This document shows positions 34,431 through 44,781 of a stretch of 64,000 nucleotides of DNA, one piece after another. The notes under the pieces were generated by a model that did not search any database, was not told the DNA's origin, and was given only the letters and a program-made list of their open reading frames with translations. This DNA comes from Nemertoderma westbladi (lineage: Eukaryota; Xenacoelomorpha; Nemertodermatida; Nemertodermatidae): assembly GCA_032718475.1 (NCBI GenBank), contig JAUCBJ010006642.1, positions 56,388-120,387 on the forward strand, read 5' to 3'. Made by a program: the position numbers and the translations under genes. How positions within the stretch are numbered: the first letter of the stretch is position 1; each line of letters begins with the position of its first letter.

Positions 34431-35040
34431 ACAATCGACCAGCAATAGTGTTTGTAGAGACTTATATACACCATGCCGTATGTTCTAGAATATGAGAGTA
34501 CTGTGTGGTGACGGGAGAGAACGATTACAGTAACGAGACACACACAGTTTTAAGAGTTGGTCAGTGAATTGTTCGTTCGCGACAGTGCTGCATTAAACCT
34601 CCTAGTGTTGTCAGATATTCTGTAGTCATTATTCGGAGTAAGTCCGAAGTTCTGTAGTTCGGAGTTTTTGACATACAGTATATTATTATCTTATTTGCAT
34701 TACGTATTACTTTGAGAGATTTTACTGTATATTAGATATGAAGACGAATGTTAGTTATTATTATATGAGGCGAGAGAGACGGTGGTTTACAAATTCCCAC
34801 CGAGATGAGATGTTAACATGTGCAGTGCATGTATGCAAGGTGAGAAAGTACAGTAGAGCCCGACGATGTAATGCTTACTGCCTCCAGCAGCAGCCGCGTA
34901 ATCAGGAATTTTCCACGGTAGGCCTACTGTACGTGTAGGGTCACAAAATTAATAATATTAATTTTATTGCAATAATATTAATTTTATTGCATCAATTACG
35001 TACTTTTTAGATGAAAATTTATATTGAATTAAAATACTAA
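34431..35040. other. unassigned; LTR-like signals
   Basis: A TATATA box-like motif near 34462 is followed about 125 nt later by ATTAAA with CCTCCTAGTGTTG, an arrangement seen in R/U5 parts of LTRs. No second copy, PBS or coding region is nearby, so this remains a weak suspicion. Confidence 0.2.
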
Positions 35041-35054
35041 AAGTATTCCATAAG

Positions 35055-35375
35055 TGGGTTGTAGTCGTAGTACAGTGTACTGTAGGCTGTACAGTGTACC
35101 GTAGTACAGTGTACTGTAGGCTGTGTACCGTAGTACAGTGTACTGTAGGCTGTACAGTGTACTGTAGGTTGTACAGTGTACTGTAGGCTGTACAGTGTAC
35201 TGTAGGCTGTACAGTTACTTTAGGCTGTGTACCGTAGTACAGTGTACTGTAGTGTACTGTAGGCTGTACCGTGTACTGTAGGCTGTACAGTGTACTGTAG
35301 GCTGTGTACCGTAGTACAGTGTACTGTAGGCTACATAGATGGGTAGTAGTCGTAGTACAGTGTACTGTAGGCTGC
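35055..35375. repeat. compound minisatellite, 19- and 27-bp units
   Basis: This is a tandem array built from GTACAGTGTACTGTAGGCT with two spacer variants (direct GTACAGTG or GTGTACCGTAGTACAGTG). Each unit contains the near-palindrome ACAGTGTACTGT. The array is bounded by similar GTAGTCGTAGTACAGTG blocks. The 137-codon minus-strand frame through it is a by-product. Confidence 0.9.
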
Positions 35376-35444
35376 ATTTACCCCTGTTTTAGATTTCCTT
35401 TAAAGTTTATTCCTCAAAAACATAGTTAGTAGAAAAATAATTGT

Positions 35445-37919
35445 TACCCTGCAAACAATGTATTGTTAAAAAGCTGTTACTAAAATGTTATTTAATGACA
35501 TAGATAACATTATTTCAAATTGTTAGATTAATGATAAAAAAACTGTAAATTGGCCAAGAAATATGACGTTATATACTAACGTTATTATTTCGTTTTTAAT
35601 AACATTAAAATAACAAAGCCAGGATGGTTACATATATCATTACTTTTATGTTATTCCTTATCATTATTATTGTATTTTTAATGACATTAAAATAACAACG
35701 GCATAATGTTATTTAGATCGTTACTGTTATGTTATTTCTTAACATAAAAATATTGTTTGCTAAAAACGTAACATTAAATTTACGTGCAATTAAGCCCTTC
35801 TCTCATGTTTTATGGTTCGCTTGCTCTCAAACTAATAATCCCCCTCCATTGCCGTTCTTTATTATCGTTCTTTGTAATTGCCAAACCCTTTATTGAATAA
35901 TTAATTAATAATTTCCCTACGCATGTTGATATGGTAGTGGCAGGCTACAATCTCTAACACAGTTTGATTGAATACAATTTTGTTGTAGGCAATTGTATGC
36001 AAATTAATAACAATTAAAACGTATAACATGAATTGAATATTTTGTATAATGACCAGTCAGAAACAAATAATGAAATAAGCAGCAAAATCAAAGTAAAATA
36101 TCACAGAATAAGTAAACAACAAATATATGGCTGTATGGCCCAATTACGTAAATGGTTTTGATATTTCGGTTAAAGTTAATCACAGACTTAAAAAGAATAT
36201 GTTTATGACGTAATAATAAGTGATAACAACATAATGAATTGCATCAATTAAAATACTTTGAGTTAATATTATTCACTAGATTTATAGATCTGATTTGTAG
36301 TCTATATAAAATAATGTAGATAGATAGATATGTTTATTGACAATTTACATATGCGATACAAATAATATCAAATATAATACTGCACAAAACCTTTACGATA
36401 ATTAGTTATTGACACAGTTATATAAATTGTCCAGTAGATTTTTGAAACTGTCTATTTTGTCTTGAGAACTTTAGCGAATACTAAAATTATTTGAACGTAA
36501 TTTAACACAAAAATAACAAACAAACCGACATAATAAACCTGAATATCTAGTGAATGGTAATAACCTACGCTTAACATTACTGACTCTATATACCTACACA
36601 TTTGTTCAATATTATCCATATTACCATTGAAAAAGATACATATACATGTACATATAGTGGGTTTAATAAATAATACCTCACAACAATGTTAAATTTATTA
36701 AAAGGAGCAGGTTACAGTTGGCTACAGAGGCACATATACAGATTTATTTCTGGGAGAGTAATCAGTACTTATTTGAATCGATATCTCCCTGGAGAGGGAT
36801 GATTTTGATTGCATCGCAAATCCTCCCTATCTGAACAAATCATATTTAAAAAATTAAATGTTAATTATAATTATAATTATAGCTGAGTGAGCTTCATTTA
36901 TTAAACTGTAAAAATAAATCAATAGGCCTAGGCCCTACAAAAGTACAATCTAAAAACTGAAACAATAAATAGTTTGTAATAACAGTTAATGTGAAGTTTT
37001 CAAATCGAAATCGAATCGAAAGTTTTGTAGTAATGCTGTCCCTGTGCCCTGCCCCTTCAACTGAAAACTGGGACCTCCCAATAATAAGAATTCCAATCTG
37101 TAGTCCTCGGCTGTTGAAATCCACCATCAGTACAGACAAATAAGTCAATCCTCCACCTGTCAGTGCTGGTTTAAGGGGACTTCCTGGTCCTGGCAGCCTT
37201 GAATTCTGTAATTGGTAGGTCTAATGAAGTAATGTGTGAATCCAGAGGGTAAAGGCGAACTCGCATTCAGGTAGATATGTTTTATTTATGAGTTTAGGTT
37301 AAATAAATCACAAAACCAAAACTATAAAACCAAAAATATGAGCTACTGTACACTGTACAGTGCAGTAGGCCTACAGTAACTACAATACAGCACTACAGTA
37401 ATATAAAGATAGGCCTTGCAGTACAGCAGTATAACAATACATATACGCAATAAACATTGAATACAGGCATGCCAGAATGAGTATTGTACAACATACCATA
37501 CTGTGTACTATTTTACATGTGGAAAATTCCTCCATTACCGCCAATTTTAAAATTAGCCAATCATCAATCTCAGATTAGATAATAGAAGTGACAGCAGCGT
37601 CTATCGCATAATGTTTATTTTATGTGACAAAATAACATTGTTCTGATATGTAACAAACCATGTTCTTAAAATGTTAGAACTAAACACTTATAAAACATTT
37701 TTGACTAATGTTTATGTTCTCACATTAAAATTACGTTTTTCTAACATCAACAGTTATCATTTATTTAATGTCTGACAAAGACATTATAGAGTAATGTTAA
37801 AATAACATATATTGAACATCTAAATATTCTATCAAACAAGGGAATGACATTTATCAACATTTATAACAAATTAATGATGTTTTTCTGACATTCCTCGAAA
37901 GTAAATTGTTTGCAGGGTA
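35445..37919. mobile_element. candidate DNA transposon, 2.5 kb, non-autonomous
   Basis: A perfect 15-bp terminal inverted repeat, TACCCTGCAAACAAT (35445-35459) and its complement (37905-37919), bounds 2475 bp. Inside both ends, for ~350 bp, the sequence is packed with AATGTTAT/AACATTA-type words, as expected of subterminal transposase-binding arrays. If the leading TA is the target duplication, the repeat is CCCTGCAAACAAT. The interior has no transposase-like frame (the longest is 84 codons on the minus strand). It carries a copy of the dispersed GTAACCTGCTCC repeat at 36700-36840. The superfamily is unknown. Confidence 0.5.
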
Positions 37920-38369
37920 TTCGTATAGGAATATACTGTATGTATATGAAACTTCTTTGAAAGTTAATTACGGTATGGGCCTAATTACTATAAGAAAGGT
38001 TTCTTTCTGAGTTTAATTCACGTTGCCCTTAGATAAGTAAGATTCTAATCAAACAATTAAAATTAGACTATTAAATATAAAACCATAAACATACTGTACT
38101 GCATAGGCGGTATCAAAACTTCATTAAAACTTTTACGGAAATCATGGAAGAAAACAATTAAGTATTAACTCCCATACGCACGACTGTACATAAACTACTG
38201 TATGTAATTATTAAGCAGTGTTGAATTTAGTGAACATAAACTGTGTAATAACTAACTACTGTAAATCCAAGAAATTTCCATCAAATTTGCAAAACGCCAT
38301 TTTTCGTACGAAATATAATATTCCATAGTTTATTTTATAAGTAGTGACTAAATGTCTGTATAATTCGAA
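37920..38369. other. no gene recognised
   Basis: AT-rich sequence with TACTGTA words, upstream of the truncated Gypsy LTR. Nothing assignable. Confidence 0.5.
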
Positions 38370-38455
38370 TGTCGAATTATAATGATATAATAGATGTAGT
38401 ATTTTGCTATTAACAAAGTGGGACGCTAGGGATACGGATCCTTAGCGCACCTACA
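38370..38455 (+). repeat. Gypsy 5' LTR, 3' end only
   Basis: The last ~86 bp of the LTR match 44981-45066: shared TTTTGCTATTAACAAAGTGG and CCTTAGCGCACCTACA. The expected TGTAGCGG start is missing, so the upstream two thirds are replaced by unrelated sequence. The LTR ends at CA (38455), followed by the primer-binding site. Confidence 0.8.
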
Positions 38456-38456
38456 T

Positions 38457-38473
38457 TGGTGACCCGGCGACTC
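38457..38473 (+). promoter_or_regulatory. primer-binding site of the Gypsy element
   Basis: TGGTGACCCGGCGACTC starts two bases after the LTR end. The leading TGGTGACCC matches the complement of the tRNA-Trp 3' end used by CsRn1-type Gypsy elements. The rest is diverged. Confidence 0.5.
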
Positions 38474-38543
38474 GAGCCTACGAGCATACCATATGAGCAC
38501 GTACGACTACAACAGCACGAAGGACTAATGTGAACCGGAATCT

Positions 38544-39194
38544 ATGGCCGAACACAACGCCGTCGCATTGAAACTTCCGAGTTTCTGGCCTCTGGAACCC
38601 AACGTGTGGTTCCTCCAGGCAGAGGCTCAGTTCACCACATGCGGCATCACAGTAGACGAAACGCAGTACTATTACGTAGTTGCTGCACTCGACCAGAACG
38701 TGGCCAGTCGGATGGTAGCAACCATTTCTAATCCACCTACAACTGTAAATACGAATTCCTGAAAGCCACGCTCCTCCGCTCATACAGCCTGACGCCCAGC
38801 CAAAAGGCTGCCAAACTGCTGAATCTCCCAGGCCTTGGAGATCAAAAGCCAACGGAACTACTCGATCACATGCTAGCTCTGCACGGCAACAACCCAGTCG
38901 ACAACCTGTTCCTTCAGCTGTTCCGTCAACAGCTACCCGACGACGTCCGAGTCAGCACTTAAACTCACTGACGCGCGCAAACTCACAGAGGCTGCCGACA
39001 CCGTCATGGAAGCGAGGGCTCAGCAAACCCCGACGTTCGGAGTTAGCCGCCCACCTCGCCGTGATAAACTGCCACCGAGGTTGGCCAATACCAGTGACTC
39101 TACTTTATGTTGGTACCACGCCAAGTATGGTACCAAAGCAAAGAACTGCCGGGGACTGTGTACGTTCTCAGGAAATGCCCCGACCAGCCACTAG
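38544..39194 (+). pseudogene. Gypsy (CsRn1-like) gag
   Basis: The Gag frame starts at ATG 38544 with ALKLPSFWPLEPNVWFLQAE, the usual opening of CsRn1-type Gag. It breaks by frameshift at about 38757 and continues with KYEFLKATLLRSYSLT, PGLGDQKPTELLDHMLALHG and FRQQLPDDVR. After another break near 38958 it reads LTEAADTVMEARAQ. The end has CWYHAKYGTKAKNCRGLC, the CHCC-type zinc motif (CX2HX9CX3C) that marks this lineage and replaces the standard CCHC knuckle. At least two frameshifts and a stop make it non-functional. Protease and RT follow. Confidence 0.8.
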
Positions 39195-40438
39195 CGCCGA
39201 CGAGTTACGCTCGTCTGAGCGGCACCAGTCGCCTCCTCTACGTCTGGGACCGGAACGCTTGCCTAAGGTTCCTCGTTGAAGTCGGGCCAAAGTCAGCGTT
39301 TTTCCCGCTTCCTCCAGAGACAGGCGTTCCCCCTCAGCCCCACCGACTGACCCACTGGTTGCCGCGAACGGCAGCACAATACATACTTACAGAACATGGG
39401 ATATTCCCCTGAACATAAACCTCGGCCAGATGAACTGGAATTTCATCCTCACCGACATCTCACAGCCAATTCTCGGTGTGGATTTCTTTAGCGAGAACGG
39501 TCTGCTCATCGACATCCACGGCCAACGACTCATTGACACGGAAACCTTTGCCAGTATTCTGGCACGTCTTGCCGATAAGGCCGCACCCGGTCTCCACACC
39601 GTCGATCAATCCAACAGCATATACATTATACAGGCAACTCCTCTCCGAGTACCCTGCTCTCACCAAGCCGTGTTTCCCCCAACCAACAACTAAACACGGC
39701 ATCGAGCACCATATACCAACGAAAGGACCACCGGTCTATGCCCAATCTCGCTGTCTATCACCAGATAAACTTGCAATTGCGTGGCACGAATTTGAACAGA
39801 TGGAGCAAATGGGGATAATCCGTCGCTCGTCCAGCACCGGGGCTTCCCCACTCTATCTCGCCACAAAACCGAGCGGCGGTTGGTGCCCATGCGGCGACTA
39901 CCGACGGCTTAACGAATCGACAACCCCCGACAGGTACCCTATCCCTCATCTGCAGGATTTCTCATCCAAACTCACGGGCACCACAATTTTTTCAAAGATT
40001 GACCTTGTCCGGGGATACAACCAAATCCCAGTTGCCAAAGAGGACATCCCAAAGACCGCGGTAATTACCCCGTTCGGGTTATTCGAATTTGTTCGAATGC
40101 CTTTCGGAACACGCAATGCCGCTCAGTCCTTCCTGAGACTCATGGATGATGTCTGTCGGGGCCTTCAGTTTGCGTTCGTATATCTGGACGACATACTAGT
40201 CGCGAGTTCGAACCCCAAAGAACTCCTCGAACTCCTCCGGCTGCTGTTCAATCGCCTCACTTCAAACGGACTCATCATCAACCTGACGAAGTGCGTATTC
40301 GGTGTCCCTACACTCACTTTCCTGGGCCACCGAATATCCATCACCGGCGCTGAACCCATTCCAGAGAAGGTTGAGGCCATCTCTAGTTTTCCCCACCCTT
40401 CAGATAAGAAAGGCCTCCAACAATTCCTTGGCATGATT
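39195..40438 (+). pseudogene. Gypsy (CsRn1-like) protease and reverse transcriptase
   Basis: Protease (about 39225-39560): RLLYVWDRNACLRFLVEVGP occupies the place of the LVDTGA active site, so the catalytic Asp is lost (EVG for DTG). [11 protein letters not shown] and [13 protein letters not shown] follow, with frame changes. The RT is an open frame from about 39640 to 40438. It runs from the pre-RT segment [20 protein letters not shown], through [53 protein letters not shown], the catalytic VYLDDIL and FLGHRIS, to LQQFLGMI. It stops there, where the fingers/connection to RNase H should follow. An unrelated segment begins at about 40440. Confidence 0.85.
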
Positions 40439-41023
40439 TGACATTATTTGACGTTATTTGAAAGCGGTACTGTATAATGATATAATTGATGTATGTATTT
40501 TGCTATTAACAAAGTGGAACACTAGGGATTCGGATCCTTAGCGCACCTACATTACAATAATTACTTTATGAGAAGGACACTCCCATTTGTAAGGAGGTCA
40601 TGAATATAGTTAATAAGAGCCGGAATAATGTCGGGCTATGGTCTTTAAGCATAAATTTCGTATTAACAAAATTGATTTAATAAAAAAAATTTATAGATCA
40701 TATAAGATAATTTAATTAATATAATAAATAATAATAGACACATTTAATTGAAATCACATGAATGATAATGTGTACTAAATAATTAATACAAATCACTATA
40801 AGATTGAAGATTGACTGCGTTACATCGAAATATATCGATGTAGACACCATTTTAAAAATTTTGTAGGTAATGATTGAAACCAAAAATAAAATTTCTGACT
40901 CACTTGTCGGTAGTTTAAACTTGCTTTATTTTAATATTTCGGATGTTACTAAAATAGACACACAGTCAAACACACCCCGGAGGAGGCACACAGGCCCACA
41001 CACACAGCAAAAGATTTATTTAA

Positions 41024-41974
41024 GCCTCAAACACAGTTTGCGAAATTAATTATCTCGCTCAGTTACATAATTTGAACATAAATTTAGGAAAAATTTGCTT
41101 TGCTATGTTGCTTAATTATGTCTAATTGAATTTATATTGATACAGTACTGTTACTGCAGTACCGTAACTGGTAACTGTGTTAAGGCTGTCAGGTGTAGGC
41201 CTATTATTTGGAGCAGTTGCCAATGCAGCAATTTGCATCACAGCATTAGGTACCATTCAGCCGTAGGCCTAAATTCTACAATACTGGAATACCTGAATAC
41301 ACCAGTGACCTGTACACTGGAAGCGTAATGCAAATTGCTGCATTAGCAACTGTTCCAAAAACTAGACCTACTCAGTACTGCAGTACTGTATCAATGTAAT
41401 AATAATAATAATAATAATAATGGCTTATTAACGTGCCCCATTCTAACATTAGTCATGCAGAGGGCACCGTAATCAAATGTATAGTTCTGCACATTATTTA
41501 AATACAAATACTAATTAATTATTACAAACTTATATTTACAACACACATTAAAAATACAAGGGATTTAAAATTATTACATCAAGTTATCGCAAAATAATTT
41601 ACGATTATTTAAAAAACAAACAGTACTAATTTCAAAAATATAAGTTCTTCCATTACAAATTTGCAAAGATAACCGATTCCATAAATAGCAAAGTTGTAAT
41701 ACTGTACAGTGTTTGGCCATAAATTAAAAATATATCGAATATAAAATGCATAAAATGCAATCGTGTTCTAAAAATGTTCTAAATAAATGTTATCGATAAA
41801 AATCATATAATTCATAAATAGCATCATAGTTCTGTATTGTTATCCCTTTAATAATAATTATGTAAATTCGATTCGACTTAATTATAACCAACATAGCAAA
41901 GCTAATTTTTCCTTAACTTATGTTCAAATGATGTAACTGAGCGATATAATTAATTTCGCGACTATGTTTGAGGC
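41024..41974. mobile_element. foldback (near-palindromic) element flanked by TTAA, copy 1
   Basis: The left arm begins GCCTCAAACA after TTAA (41020-41023). The right arm ends TGTTTGAGGC before TTAA (41975-41978). The arms stay complementary for roughly 200 bp each (for example CAATGCAGCAATTTGCAT against ATGCAAATTGCTGCATT). Without the internal 460-bp retroposon the element is ~490 bp. TTAA at both sides fits a piggyBac-type target duplication, though the ends do not start with CCC. Confidence 0.65.
41400..41859 (-). mobile_element. LINE-like retroposon 3' end, only in copy 1
   Basis: The 460-bp insertion is absent from copy 2 (52733-52738). It is flanked by ATGTAA at 41394-41399 and 41860-41865. 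On the minus strand it ends in GCCATTATTATTATT, a trinucleotide tail typical of CR1/Rex-like LINEs. Upstream on that strand a degenerate YLWNRLSL block recalls the WNSLP motif of such LINEs. It is 5'-truncated and non-coding. Confidence 0.7.
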
Positions 41975-41984
41975 TTAACCCTAT

Positions 41985-42880
41985 TAGTACCGGTGTCACA
42001 AGGAAATCAGCCCCCCCTAGAATATGCCCCCCGGGGCATTATTTCCTAGGATATTATGTCCCCCCGGGCAATTTTTCCTAGGAAATTTAGCCCGGGGGGG
42101 CATTTTCTCCTTAGGAAATAATGCCTCCCCTCAGGAAAATTAGCCCCCCTCAAAAGTCTGAAAACTGGTACGATACCGGTCTGCTGGTAGCCACTTTTAA
42201 TCTACCAACTGCAGGTAAGCAGGTAAGGCAGTAAGGGATGTAGAACAGCATACTGAAGTATCTAAGTCAGTAGGCTACTGTAGTAAGTACTGGTATAACA
42301 GCAGTGCGAGTGTGTGGTGTTGTGTGGGCGCCGAGCAGCTCCAAGCTTTTTTAAGTCTGTAACCTGCTCCTTTCCCTGATTTGGTAAAGTGATTGTTTAT
42401 TGTTTTGGTTAGAAAATCCCGCCTCTGTAACCTGCTCCTTTCTCTCAATTGGTAATGTTATCGTTTATTGTTTTGGTTAGAAAATCCCGTCTCTGTAACC
42501 TGCTCCTTTCCCTGATTTGCTAAAGTGACTGTTTATTGTTTTGCTTAGAAAATCCCGCCTCTGTAACCTGCTCCTTTCACTCAATTAGTTAAATGATCGT
42601 TTATTGTTTTGGTTAGAAAGGCCTGCCTCTGTAACCTGCTCCTTTCCTTCATTTGGTAAAGTGACTGTTTATTGTTTTGTATAATTTTTGTAAGTCTTAG
42701 TAGTAATAAGTTTTGTTTATTGTATAATTCAGGGGGGGCATAATTTCCTAAGGGGGGGCATTTTTTCCTAGGGAAATTTGACCGGGGGGGCATTTTTTCC
42801 TAGGAAAATATGCCCCCCGGGCACATTTCCCGGGGGGGGGGGGGCATATTTTCCTGTTACACCGGGCTATAAAATGTTGT
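41985..42880. mobile_element. G-rich inverted-repeat element with internal tandem repeat
   Basis: The left end (ACCGGTGTCACAAGGAAA, 41990-42007) is inverted to the right end (TTTTCCTGTTACACCGG, 42850-42866). Next to each end are several copies of TTTCCTAGGAAAT alternating with CCCCCCGGG runs, arranged in opposite orientation (42008-42150 and 42729-42845). The centre (42357-42690) has five ~67-bp tandem units containing GTAACCTGCTCCTTTCC. It has no coding capacity. It lies directly beside the end of duplicated copy 1. The family is unknown. Confidence 0.55.
42357..42690 (+). repeat. 67-bp tandem repeat, 5 units, GTAACCTGCTCC family
   Basis: Units read TGTAACCTGCTCCTTTCC, a variable AATTGGTAA spacer, TTTATTGTTTTGGTTAG and AAAATCCCGCCTC. 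The same unit appears twice inside a different inverted-repeat element at 46.6 kb and singly at 6.8, 32.4 and 36.7 kb. Confidence 0.85.
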
Positions 42881-42885
42881 ACAAA

Positions 42886-43445
42886 TACCGGGGGGGGGGG
42901 GGGTCATATTGACCACCCCCCCCCCCCCCCCCCTCTAAAATCTACAAATATTTACGAAAACGTCTGATTTTTTGTTTGTACGTAGGTATCACTTGTCTGG
43001 ATCCGACCGAAAAACAAATTTTTCGAAAAAATGTACTGGGGTGGTTATATTGCTGCACCAAAATTACAAGTAGTGCACAATTTTCACCAAATTTGAAAGT
43101 TACATTTTCGTCTAATTATTTTTCAATACAGGTTTTCTGGGGTGCAAAATACATTGGAAAATATTAAAAAATGATATGATTACTATAAATGGCTGTTTAG
43201 TCCTCTCTGCGTAGGAAAAAAATGAAAAAAACAAGTAACCAGCACTTTTCAGTTAGAACACAAAATTTTTAATTCACTTATACGATGCTATAAATTCACA
43301 TTTTCGGGTTTTCGAGGGCGCTGATTCTAATGGAATACATTTCTAATATGCCAGATCATTGCTACTTGTATTTTTCGGCGTAATTTGGCAAATTTTGGTG
43401 CTAGCACCAAATTTCGTACCCATCACCAAAAAGTACAACTTTGCG
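42886..43445. repeat. poly(G)/poly(C) pair and diverged ~176-bp repeats
   Basis: A 14-nt G run (42890-42903) faces an 18-nt C run (42916-42933). It is followed by units with GGTTTTCTGGGGTGC (43131) and GGTTTTCGAGGGCGCTGATT (43307), spacing 176. A CTTGTATTTTTCGGCG block near 43369 matches the flank of the 24.3-24.76 kb repeats, so both loci hold the same old repeat family. Confidence 0.55.
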
Positions 43446-43527
43446 ATGTCCAGTGCTGTTTTTATTGATTCCATCGGATTCAGGACCCTCATAAACCCGT
43501 ATAACGCAAGAAACAAGGTGATACTAT

Positions 43528-43850
43528 CTACTGAAATGCCACGGAAACAGCGCCATCTCGCTTTCGTGTCGGAATTCACCACCGATGTCCGACACATCGA
43601 CGGGAAGTCAAACTTCGTCACCAATGCCCTCTCCCGAGTAGAAACAGCAAACCAAGCCAGACCCAACCAACCTGAACTCAACATGACACTCTCAGACCCA
43701 TACATAGACTACGCCGCACTGTCCCAAGACCCAACACCTTGATCCTGGAGTTCAGTCATACCGCACCGCTATAACCAACCCCGTCATCCAAGACATCCCT
43801 TTTGGAAACGGTGCGTTCACCATTCTCTGTGATGTTTCGACTACCAACCC
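43528..43850 (+). pseudogene. Gypsy RNase H end and linker
   Basis: The Gypsy sequence resumes here in the RNase H C-terminus (RKQRHLAFVSEFTTDVRHID and NFVTNALSRVE), followed by a linker to about 43742. The ~200 residues that should connect this to the RT end at 40438 are missing and replaced by 3.1 kb of unrelated DNA. Whether one Gypsy was split and trimmed, or two truncated copies lie in tandem, cannot be decided by eye. Confidence 0.75.
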
Positions 43851-44776
43851 ATGACCGATTATCCCGGAACAGTGGCGACGCAGAGTCTTCGACTCAATAC
43901 ATGCCCTGTCCCATCCTTCCATCCGGTCGTCACGTCGACTCATCGCCAAGCGATTTATTTGGCACGGTTTACACCGCGATGTTGGGAAGTGGGCAAAGGC
44001 ATGCGTAGGCTGCCAACGAGCTAAACATCATGTCAGACAGAGGGAGCCAGTTTACATCCGAACTGTGGACCTCTCTCAACGAGTTGCTCGGTTCGCAGTC
44101 CCACCACACAACTGCCTACCACCCCCAGTCCAATGGCATAGTGGATCGCTTCCACTGGCAGCTTAAGACATCCCTTAAAGCTCGTCTTCACTGCCCAAAC
44201 TGGGTGGATGAACTCCCTCTAGTTCTTTTGGGAATACGAAATACTCCCAAAGAAGATCACAGCTGCACAGTGGCCGAGCTACTCTACGGGACCACCATCC
44301 GACTACCAGGTGACTTCTTCCCTTCCAGCGGCCCAACAGATGACCCTCACACCAGCCCCAGTGAGTTCATCACTGGCCTTCGGCAGACCATGCGACAACT
44401 CCGCGCGACTCCGACCACCCACCATGGATCCCGCCAGTTTTACCTCCCTACGGATCTGCAGCATACGGACTTCGTTTTCGTACGTCACGACGCTCACAAG
44501 AGCCCCCTGCAGTGTCAGTATGACAGCCCTTTCAAGGTCCTAGAACGAGCATGAAAACATTTCTCCCTGTCTGTGAATGGCCCAACCACCAATGTTTCAG
44601 TCGATCATCTGAAACCAGCTTTCACTGATGACCCTCCAACGCCCACCCCCAATCCTAACACCCCACCATGTGTACCCACACAAAACGAACAGCGTCAGGT
44701 ACAGCCCAACACTTCAACTCGGTCTGGGCGCGTTTCGAAACCACCTAAGTACTACATGGGAACTGAAATACACTAG
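43851..44776 (+). pseudogene. Gypsy integrase, deleted in the catalytic core
   Basis: The zinc-binding part reads IHALSHPSIRSSRRLIAKRF then WAKACVGCQRAKHHV (HHCC type) in a shifted frame (43885-44030). It then jumps to SDRGSQFTSELWTSLNELLG, which carries the second catalytic Asp. The first Asp and ~60-80 residues are missing. The core continues with HHTTAYHPQSNGIVDRFHWQ and ELPLVLLGIRNTPKED, and the C-terminal part ends SVDHLKPAF and SGRVSKPPKYYMG at 44776. Stops and frameshifts are present near 44006 and 44552. The protein could not be functional. Confidence 0.8.
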
Positions 44777-44781
44777 CACTA

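Larger units (their letters stand above)
40472..41984. repeat. duplicated segment, copy 1
   Basis: This segment is near-identical to 44987-45691 plus 52519-52855. It starts inside the Gypsy LTR (last ~80 bp), continues through ~460 bp of flank (TACAATAATTACTTTATGAG onward), then a ~500-bp foldback, and ends at TTAACCCTAT. It differs by an extra 460-bp retroposon (41400-41859) and by lacking the piggyBac. Because the duplicated unit includes LTR and flank together, it is a segmental duplication and not an independent LTR insertion. Confidence 0.9.

Noticed and set aside
34431-34640. Solo LTR
   Set aside because: Only weak promoter/polyadenylation-like words, no second copy and no TG...CA boundaries.
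34964-35377. 137-codon minus-strand frame
   Set aside because: Encoded by the GTACAGTGTACTGTA minisatellite.
42000-42160. Sequencing artefact from G/C runs
   Set aside because: The runs are ordered as palindromes in opposite orientation at both ends of an element, which is not expected of random error, though lengths may be inexact.
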